From the NCBI GenBank assembly GCA_003990745.1, contig RBNI01003166.1, positions 1 to 16,503 on the forward strand: a stretch of 16,503 nt of DNA, read 5' to 3'. This DNA is from Jimgerdemannia flammicorona. Taxonomy: Eukaryota > Mucoromycota > Endogonomycetes > Endogonales > Endogonaceae. Position numbers and translations under genes: made by a program. The notes beneath the pieces were generated by a model. The model saw only the letters and a list, made by a program, of their open reading frames with translations, was not told the DNA's origin and made no database searches. Of this stretch, positions 8,714-15,792 are shown one piece after another (within the stretch, counting starts at the first letter, position 1; each line of letters begins with the position of its first letter).

Positions 8714-10058
8714 TGATGAGCAACAGAATTGTACCACTAAAATTATAAATTAGCTACATACTATATCTGATGCACTAAGCAACCATAACTGCTTTATTGT
8801 ACCAATGTGTATATTTAGCCAGAGATACCAGAAAAAATATATTTACCTATACCCTCCAGGTACACCATACCCTCAAGGTACACCATACCCTTAAGGTACA
8901 CTGTACCTTCAAGGAACACTTGCCATAGTTAGCAATTTATAGTTAGCAACCTAGTAACCAGTAGCAACCACAACTGTATAAAATACCCCAGAGATAAGAG
9001 TGAATAAACCTCAGTCTGAAATTGAAGCAAAAGACAAGTCTGTCTACCACACTTTGAGAGGAACTCTACAGCCACTGCTAGAAGATTGTGAGCTTATTTC
9101 CCCACTCTGATCCACTTTCTGATACAAAGCCTTGCTGAAGTTTGCCACCAAGTTCAAGAAAGAACTTTGCCACCATTTCCAAGATATTTGTCGCATTTCC
9201 AGAGAGCCTGCCATTTTGCCACAAGCCAGTCTATTAGACACAACTTCGCAGTGATCCATTCACACAAACAAAGCCAGTCTTTGACGTAACTTTGCCAAGA
9301 AGAGAACCTTTCCCAGAAGAGCCCGCCGATTCAGGAAGAATGTGCGACATCCAATATCCGAGTTATCTGAGTTATCCGAACTATCCATGCCATCCAAGTT
9401 GATTCCCAGTTGAAGCCACTATTTTCAAGAAGTCTACCTGATCCAGAGAATCCGTGCCACCCAAGTATTATTCCCAGAAGCCCGCCAATTTAGGAAGAAT
9501 CAGCAACATCCGAGTTATCCAAGTTATCCAAGTTACCCACTGCCGAGTTATTCATTTGTTCCCAGTGAGCCAATACAGAAGAATCTGCCGCCAGCATAAT
9601 CCCTAATAAGAAGAAGCTGCACCATCCTCTATTCCCAGTAAATCGCACCGCCAGCCAGAAATTGCATACTTTTGGAGATTGTCATGCTACACAAGATTGC
9701 TATGCAGAAATCACATAAGGAAACCATCAAATTGCCAGACTGTCACCCATTGTGCTACACAAGATTGTCACCCAGAAATCGTATAAGGAACCTGCCATAC
9801 CACACGAAATTCTACCAATTCCCAGTTGACCCAAGAAGGAAACCTGTTTACACACAAACTGCTGCTACACCCAGAGAACAGTCCCAATCAGGAAATCATT
9901 CGCAGATATCCAGCTTTGACTATTATACCACTAAACACTAAGGACCTCAGGAATCTTAGAACATTTTGTTGCTTTTTGACAAAGTAACTGGGGGCTCAAG
10001 CCAAACTACATCAACCCCCAACCTTGTAATTTGCCACCATTGAGCAAGGAACATTACA
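8714..10058 (+). repeat. LTR B (about 1,345 bp)
   Basis: The right end is firm: ACATTACA at 10051-10058, then TT and the primer binding site. The left end is placed at TGATGAGC (8714) by aligning with the minus strand of LTR A, which begins TGACAAACC; 8712 is also possible. It contains U3 repeats (8852-8921), a TATA-like GTATAAAATACC (8976-8987), AATAAA (9003-9008) and repeated GAGTTATCC-type motifs (9355-9545). Its first 140 bp are more AT-rich than the other two copies. Confidence 0.85.
8852..8921. repeat. 18-bp U3 tandem repeat, LTR B
   Basis: AGGTA or AGGAA starts at 8858, 8876, 8894 and 8912, an exact 18-bp period with unit ACCCTCAAGGTACACCAT. It occupies the same place as the 19-bp repeats of LTRs A and C, but unit length and sequence differ. 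The core TACCCTCAAGGTA is again roughly palindromic. Confidence 0.8.
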
Positions 10059-10060
10059 TT

Positions 10061-10078
10061 TGGGGGCTCAACTGGGAA
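10061..10078 (+). promoter_or_regulatory. Primer binding site (tRNA-Pro type), copy B
   Basis: Reads TGGGGGCTCAACTGGGAA, identical to copy A, two bases after the LTR. The complement fits a tRNA-Pro 3' end: T-stem CCCAG, acceptor TTGAGCC, discriminator C, CCA. Gammaretroviruses use the related proline site that also starts TGGGGGCTC. Confidence 0.85.
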
Positions 10079-10096
10079 GATTTCAAATTGATGTGA

Positions 10097-11757
10097 CTTT
10101 TCAGCTCACAAGAACCCACAGTCAAACTGGATACATTTGATATAATACCAATCTCTGCCACTAAGAAGAACTAGTTATTACCAGCATTTAGACAGGAAGA
10201 GAAGTAATCCTCTTAAGACTTGCCAACTACCCAGCATCAGAAGGATTCCAATCAGAACCAGAAGTCAGTATAGCCCAAAATTCCCAACCAGATCAATCAG
10301 ACAACACAGGTGGCCCTGTTGGAGGTTTTGAAGAACTTGTACAAGAATAAGAAGATCTTATTACACAAGCCCAAGATCTTACAGACAGACATCCCATATC
10401 AGTCCCACTAATCTCACCTATAGAACCTTTATCACCAGTCCTTGCAGAATTGGAAAAAACTTCCACAAGAATACCTAGGCTCATTCCACTTCGTCCAAGG
10501 TCCAGAACACCATCCTCAGGATATCCAAGCACCCCCATCTCCAGTGAGAGCTCAGAAAGTGAATCAGAATCAGAATCCAGACCAGAACCAGAATCAGAAG
10601 AAAGTGATAATGAAATGGCCACCTCACTCCCAAATTTTGCAGGATATTCAGAAAAAGACCCCAGAGAATTTCTTGATGGAATTAAAGAAATTACAGTCTT
10701 GAGGAATCTCTCAGATAAAAGAAAAATCACCATCTAGAAACCCCAGCTCAGAGAACCAGCTAGAGGAATCTTCCACTGAACAGCAAATGACCCACACTCA
10801 GAACTGGCAAGATAAATACAAGCAGCAGTATCCTATGAGCTAGAGGATGTAGCCATGGTCTACTGGCTCATTGAAAAGTATGCAGAAAATGAAAACAGCC
10901 ACAAGGCCCAAGAATCCATTATGGGAATAAAGATGAATCTTGGAGAATCACCCAGAGCCTTCTTCATAAGAATCCAGAAGAGAATGTATGTAGCCATGTT
11001 CAATGCCACCAACTAGGACATCATAGGTCAAATGATCTTCATGAATGGGATTCTCTTGAATATTGTTCAGTATGTCCACACCCTAGGTATCAGAAGGTCC
11101 AAAGAGCAAGCAGATGCAGCCTAAGGATTCTTTGATGTCAGACAAGGAACTACCTGGAGTGACCATGACAAGAAAGAAGACAAAGAAGACATCCTGGTCA
11201 AAGCCCTATAAGGACTTCTTCAAGGATAAGAGAGATCTGAGAAAAGAAGGCCAGCCAAAGAAGAGAAGAAGGATAGGAGTGAAATCCAAGACCTCAGCTC
11301 TAAATTAGACTGATTGGTTGGGCAGATTGAAAAACTCACCATATATGAAAATCAGAGTTATCAAGACAACAGAGGATATCTGCCCCAGAGGAGCCAAGGT
11401 TATCCACCAAGAGATAACAGGAGCTATCAGCAAGAAGAAAGAAGATATTCTGTTCAAGATAGAGCCCAAGTCCAATACTTTCACTGTGGACAATTTGGAT
11501 ACTATGCTACTGAATGTGATAACAAAAGAAGTGACCAAAGGGACTCAGAACCACCAAACCATAGGAATGACACCCAGTATAAGAAGACTGAAGCCCATTC
11601 TATTGAAGATTTCAAGGAAGCAAGTAACAGTGAAGACTACAGTGACCTAGACTTGTACCCTACTAAGGTTACTACCTGGAAAACAGTCTATCCAGTAGAA
11701 AAAAGGAAGAGACCTATAGGAAGACCATTCAGGAATATCAGCAGAAGAATCATCTAA
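10097..11757 (+). pseudogene. gag of LTR retroelement, many stops
   Basis: The gag frame can be followed from about 30 bp after the primer binding site. In copy A the same leader is open without interruption. Copy B has a one-base deletion near 10175, then continues in frame with stops. The first ATG in the main frame is at 10615 and starts MATSLPNFAGYSEKDPREFL, which resembles the N-terminus of fungal LTR-element capsids. Upstream in frame is a Ser/Glu repeat tract (10547-10600). A helical capsid-like stretch follows (about 10860-11090: YWLIEKYAENEN, SPRAFFIRIQKRM). A nucleocapsid knuckle lies at 11471-11516, read YFHCGQFGYYATEC. The family form C-x2-C-x4-H-x4-C has lost its first Cys and its His, both to Tyr. 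In this part most stops are explained by C-to-T change of CAA, CAG or CGA, plus one TGG-to-TAG in the leader. The frame runs on into protease. Confidence 0.78.
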
Positions 11758-12540
11758 GAAGAAGATGAAGAACATGAAGAGGAGCAGATAGAGACACCTC
11801 TCTGAACCCTCTCACCTTTTGTCCCTGAGACAAATGAGCTGCCACTAAAAGATGAAGAAATGGAATAAGAAGAACAGAAACCTGCTGCCCCAAAGCCCAA
11901 GAAGAAGTATACCATAAAGACCATACCCTGAGATATCTACAATAAAGTCTGGCAGAAGATTCAAGAAGCCAAGATAGTGGTCCCCCTTCTGCAGTTCCTG
12001 CAACTGATACTAGCTGGAGTCCAAAACAAATTGCTGAGAACCACTAGGTCCAGCACCAGCCAAGTCCCCATCCCACAGTAAGAGCCAGCCCCCACACCTA
12101 TCCAGGCTGCAGAGAGATATATCAGCACCTACTTACATGGAGATATTAGAGGACAAAAGGTGAAAATCCTCATAGACACTGGAGCAGCTATCTGTATCAT
12201 TGCTAAATGATTCTGGGACACCCTCCAATAGCCCATTGATGGACCATCTAACCTCAGCATTATAGTAGCAGATGGAGCCTGAACTCAACCCCTTGGAGAA
12301 GTATGAAACATCACTATTTTCCTTGGACACATTCAGTTCTCCATCCTAAAGGCTGTTGTCACTGAAGCTGTTACCTATGATATGATTCTTGGTACCAACT
12401 GGATGAAGGAAATGAATACAGCTATTGATATCAGTCAACAAGTACTCAAGTTTGACTACTGAGGCAAGAAGTACAGAGTTAAGGTGACCAGCTATGAGCA
12501 ATCAAAGAAGAAGAAGAAGGTTATCATCTAGAAAGAATAT
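11758..12540 (+). pseudogene. Retroelement aspartic protease with N-terminal linker
   Basis: Continues in the gag frame, so gag and protease were probably made as one polyprotein with no frameshift site. The linker holds DIYNKVWQKIQEAKIVVPLL (about 11932-11991), a segment type seen ahead of fungal retroelement proteases. The protease begins near 12115. GQKVKILIDTGAAICIIAK has the catalytic Asp-Thr-Gly at about 12175-12183. SIIVADGA follows, and the second conserved part is TYDMILGTNWM (12373-12405), with the Ile-Leu-Gly of the C-terminal flap/helix. Interruptions in this part are TGA after IIAK, TAG, TGA, TGA, then TGA after LKFDY and TAG near 12530. It would cleave the Gag polyprotein as a homodimer. 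After 12530 the acidic reading passes to another frame, so a frameshift lies there. Confidence 0.82.
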
Positions 12541-13825
12541 ACCATAGTGAAGAATCTACCACAGAAGAGGAGAAAGAATCTGAAGATGGAAACGACCCCA
12601 GACTCAATCCCCAAATTAATCTGGTGGATGACAGACCAGAAGATAATATATGGGTCAAGAACACTGTTCCCATTACCATCAGAGCCATTGCAGGAGAAAT
12701 CAAAGAATGTTCTACCTGTCTGAAGAGACACAAGTGCCCTGAGCACTCCTCCAAGATCATTGGAACCAGGAATTCGCCTGGCACAGCTGCTCTGAGTGCA
12801 GAAGAAAGAAGAAGAGATACAGATATGTTCCAGAAACACCTGCAGCTGAAGCTGCAGAGGTATAAGCAATTTGGGATCAAGAATTATTCAAGGAAGAAGA
12901 AGCTCCTGACCAAGAAGTTCCTGACCAAGAAGTTCCTGAACAAGAAGTACCTGAAGAAGAAGAGATCTCCAAACTCATCCCTTGGAATGACCCTAGCTGG
13001 TCACCACCTGAAGACAATGACCCCTGGAATATAGAAAAAGGACCCAGCACAATCACCATTATTCTCAAGAAAGAAACTCGCCAAGAAAAGGCTTTTCAGC
13101 TAGGAAGATGTCCACATCAAATGGTCTTCCACTCTCTCTGAAACTACTGCTATCAGTGCCATCTACTAGACCAACAGGAGAGACTGAGGCCCCAGAGACC
13201 AGAACCTCCAAATACAATTGTACAGTTAACTACCTTCTAAGAGGTCACCACTAAGTTGCAAAGTCAATTCAGATAATAAGGCTTCTTCACCCAAACAGAA
13301 ATATACCTATTGTCCACCCTTCCCCAAACTTATGACCAAGATGGATACCAATTCTCAAGATAATAAGAGATCAATAACCAGAAACATCATTTTTGAGCAA
13401 TAAGATATCATAACCATAGAAGACACCCAGACTGCTGAGACTGTAGATATTAGAAGATTCACCTCAGTCATGATGTTGCAATCCACATATTAAAGAGAGG
13501 ATATAATAGAAGTCAGATCTGAAAAAGCCAGACCAAGAAGCCAGAAAGAAGGATCCTCAAGATCTATAATTTAAGAGAAGACATCCCAGCTCTTATCAGA
13601 TATGCAACCTGCCAAGAATAGGTAGAAGATGCCACCAACTTCATGGAAGCCCTAGACCCAACAGGAAGAAGAGGGATCAACTACCTCTGAGACCCCTCCA
13701 CTGGAGCCAGATGGCCACACCTCAACCTCAGAGTCTAGAGGCTCTCTGCTAGTGGAGCCTCAGCCCAAGGACAGCCAGAACCCAGCAAGAATATTGCCCA
13801 GTATGCCCTGCTACATACCAAGGCC
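12541..13825 (+). pseudogene. Spacer between protease and dUTPase, unrecognised product
   Basis: The reading passes through at least two frame changes (near 12530 and around 12820). It is acidic at first (EESTTEEEKESEDG). A Cys/His group lies near 12705-12745 (CSTCLKRHKCPEH) that might bind metal; this is only a visual impression. A PDQEV-type pentapeptide repeat follows (12905-12964), then WNDPSWSPPEDNDPW. From about 13260 to 13540 stops are dense and nothing is recognisable. I looked for reverse transcriptase blocks here and found none. The product and role are unknown. It may be a structural linker, or an unrelated insertion. Confidence 0.45.
12905..12964 (+). repeat. 15-bp in-frame repeat coding PDQEV
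   Basis: Four 15-bp units start at 12905, 12920, 12935 and 12950, beginning CCTGACCAAGAAGTT and drifting to CCTGAAGAAGAAGAG. They translate as PDQEV, PDQEV, PEQEV, PEEEE. A whole number of codons per unit, with the change kept acidic, suggests the region was once translated. Confidence 0.85.
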
Positions 13826-14070
13826 AAACCTCTGACCAAAGCCCACCCAGAAGTTGTAGGGTATGATCTTTACAGTCTGGAGAATGAATCCATCAAGCCT
13901 GAAAAAACATTCATGATCAGAACCAGACTAGCCATACAGCCACCCAAAGGAGCTTACATCCAACTGACCTCAAGGTCTGGACTTGCCAGACAGGGAATAA
14001 CTATAGAAGGTAAAACCATTGATCCAGGATATATAGGTGAAATTATGGTCATTCTATATAATAAATAAGA
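13826..14070 (+). pseudogene. dUTPase-like domain in the LTR retroelement, truncated
   Basis: In the same frame as the PDQEV repeat. Trimeric dUTPases convert dUTP to dUMP and keep uracil out of DNA. Three of the five family motifs are visible in order: AHPEVVGYDLYS at 13841-13876 (motif 1, A-x-x-x-x-x-GYDL), QLTSRSGLARQG at about 13961-13996 (motif 2, usually PRSGLA), and GKTIDPGYIGEIMVILYN at about 14010-14064 (motif 3, usually G-V-I-D-x-G-Y-x-G, which holds the catalytic Asp). Spacing between motifs is normal for the family. A TAA at 14065-14070 follows motif 3, so motifs 4 and 5 are lost or decayed; QVYHQLVKLYKN in another frame just downstream may be what remains of motif 4. Retroviral dUTPases lie within pol or beside protease, and here it follows protease. 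The motif match is strong; whether it was ever active is unknown. Confidence 0.8.
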
Positions 14071-14309
14071 AGAAAGTATATCTCCTTCAAGTCAACCATC
14101 TCAAGAGGAATGTCCTCTAGCAAGTATATCACCAATTAGTCAAACTATACAAGAACCTCATCCTGGAGCCTGGAGAACAAACCACCTTCGAAATCTTTGT
14201 ACCACCCAACCCCAGAAACCTCTTCTTTGAACCTAATGAAGATATCCCACACCTAGATATAGAAGGATACACATTTCCTGACAAGATGAATCCAGTACAC
14301 TCCTATTGT
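14071..14309 (+). other. Tail of the copy B internal region, unrecognised
   Basis: After the dUTPase a shifted frame is open for about 45 codons (ILEPGEQTTFEIFVPPNPR, then FFEPNEDIPHLDIEGYTF). This may be a linker leading to a polymerase domain that is no longer here. Similarity to copy B ends abruptly at about 14309, where inverted copy C leader sequence starts. Confidence 0.45.
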
Positions 14310-14371
14310 ATCAAATATATCCAGTTTGACTATGGGTTCTTGTGAGCTGGAAAGTCACATTGATTTGAAAT

Positions 14372-14389
14372 CTCCTAGTTGAGCCCCCA
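14372..14389 (-). promoter_or_regulatory. Mutated primer binding site, copy C
   Basis: The minus strand reads TGGGGGCTCAACTAGGAG. It matches the proline-type site of copies A and B for the first 13 bases and differs at two of the last five. Confidence 0.7.
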
Positions 14390-14391
14390 AA

Positions 14392-15792
14392 TATAACATG
14401 TCTGGCTCAATGGAGGCAAATTATAAGATTGGGGGTTGGTGTAGTTTGGCTTGAGCCCCCAGTTACTTTGTTAAAAGTAATAAAATATTCTTGGTATTTA
14501 GCAGTATAATAGTCAAAACTGGATATCTGCGAGTAATTTCCTTATTGAGATGGTTCTCTGGGTGTAGTGGCGATTTGTGAATGGGATTCCTTCTTGGGTC
14601 AACTGGGAATTGGTAGAATTTCCTGTATAGTACGAGCAGTTTCCTTATGTGGGATGATCTGGCAATTTGGTGGTTCTCCTTATGTGATTTCTGTGTAATA
14701 ATCTTGTATAGCATAATGATCTCTGTGTGTGATGGTCTGGTGATTTAACAGTTCTCCTTCTTGGGTGGCGATCTCCAAAAGTATGTGATTTCTAGTGGAT
14801 GACTTGATTTAGGCATGGCTTCCCTGAAATAGCAGCTTACTGAGAATTATGCTGACAGCAGATTCTTCTGTATCGGGCTCACTGGGAACAAACAACTCAG
14901 ATATCATGGAAACTCAGATGGTGTAAATCAGGTTCTTCTGGGAATAATAACTCAGGTGGAATGAATTGAGTTCTTCCGGAAATAATAACTTGGGTGGCAT
15001 GAATTCTTCTTGAATTGACAGCTTCAACTGAGAATATGAGCAACTGGTGGCTTTTTGGGAAAGGGTCTCTTGGCAAAGTTACATCAAAGACTGGCTTCAT
15101 TTGCATGAATAGATTTACTACAAAGTTATATCAGAAACTGGCTTGAGCAAGGCAGCTTTCTCTTAGGCTTTCTGGGAATGTAGATAACTTAGAAATGGTG
15201 GCTTATTCCTTAAGTGGTGGATTACTCAAATGGTGGCAAAGTTCTCCTTGAACTTAGGCAGCAAACTTGAATTCTTCAGGCTTATCTGGCAAGTGAATCA
15301 ATAGCATGGCTTATTCCTTAAGCAGCAGGTTTCTCTTCAAAAGGTGGTGAAGTTCTTCCTCGAACTTAGTAGCAAATCTTCAGCTTTGTATCAGAAAGTG
15401 GACCAGAGTGGGAAAATAAGCTCACAATCTCCTAGCAGTAGCTGTAGAGTTCCTCTCAAAGTATCGTAGGCAGACTTGTCTTTTGCTTCAATTTCAGACT
15501 GAGGTTTATTCACTCTTGTCTCTGGGGTATTTTATACAGTAGTGGTTGCTATGGGTTACTATATTGCTAACTATAGATTACTATCTATGGCAAGTGTGTA
15601 GGTCTTGCATGGGTATGCAGGTCTTGCATAGATGTGCAGGTCTTATACAGGTGTACAGATCTTGCACAGGTATATCTTATCTGGTAGTCTGGCTATTTAT
15701 ACAGTTTTCCACAGCAATGGATACTGGTTACTATGCTATGTGTTCACATCATCTGGCTAAGTTATAATTTAGGTGGTATATTTTGGTTTGTT
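14392..15792 (-). repeat. LTR C (about 1,400 bp)
   Basis: It aligns with LTR A in the same orientation. The inner end reads TATAACATG on the plus strand, so the expected TG has become TA. The outer end reads GGTTTGTTG where LTR A has GGTTTGTCA, so its terminal dinucleotide is changed or the true end is a base or two earlier. It contains 19-bp U3 repeats, a TATA-like TATTTTATACA (15528-15538) and GGAATAATAACT repeats (about 14934-15003). Compared with LTR A it lacks about 20 bp near 14487. Confidence 0.85.
15595..15672. repeat. 19-bp U3 tandem repeat, LTR C
   Basis: AGGTC or AGATC starts at about 15600, 15619, 15638 and 15657, a 19-bp period. The unit resembles TGTGCAGGTCTTGCACAGG, the LTR A unit with C-to-T changes. 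There are four copies here against three in LTR A. Confidence 0.75.

Larger units (their letters stand above)
8714..14309 (+). mobile_element. LTR retroelement copy B: LTR, gag, protease, dUTPase; no RT, integrase or 3' LTR
   Basis: The longest copy of the family. Order: LTR B, primer binding site, leader, gag and protease in one frame, spacer, dUTPase-like domain, short tail. The tail stops at about 14309, where sequence switches to the inverted leader of copy C. From the leader to the tail I found no YxDD box, RNase H, or HHCC/DDE integrase motif and no polypurine tract. The internal region is A-rich on the sense strand and has only about half a dozen CpGs in 4.2 kb. Many in-frame stops (TGA, TAA, TAG) and a few frameshifts show it is dead. 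Gag plus an aspartic protease fits a Ty3/Gypsy-like element, but without RT the superfamily is not proven. Confidence 0.85.
14310..15792 (-). mobile_element. LTR retroelement copy C: LTR plus about 60 bp of leader
   Basis: Read on the minus strand: LTR (15792-14392), a mutated primer binding site (14389-14372), then about 60 bp of leader that matches copies A and B (CAAACTGGATATATTTGAT). The leader stops where it meets the tail of copy B, head-to-head. The outer end lies inside the NLR-like gene. No internal genes or second LTR belong to it in this window. Confidence 0.83.

Noticed and set aside
7430..8720. Target-site duplications around LTRs A and B
   Set aside because: Outer flanks (TACTA after LTR A, ATACT before LTR B) do not form a convincing duplication, and neither element has its partner LTR.
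12524..12880. Two overlapping minus-strand frames of 113 and 118 codons
   Set aside because: They are Ser/Leu-rich shadows of the acidic sense reading after the protease, with no recognised domain.
12624..13034. Plus-strand frame of 136 codons, ending Lys-rich, as a single protein
   Set aside because: Only its first part looks like the element product. From about 12880 the Lys-rich reading is an off-frame version of the PDQEV repeat.
8714..15792. B and C as a terminal-inverted-repeat DNA transposon with 1.4-kb ends
   Set aside because: The arms are clearly LTRs with primer binding sites on the inner side, the cassette has gag and protease, and no transposase is visible.
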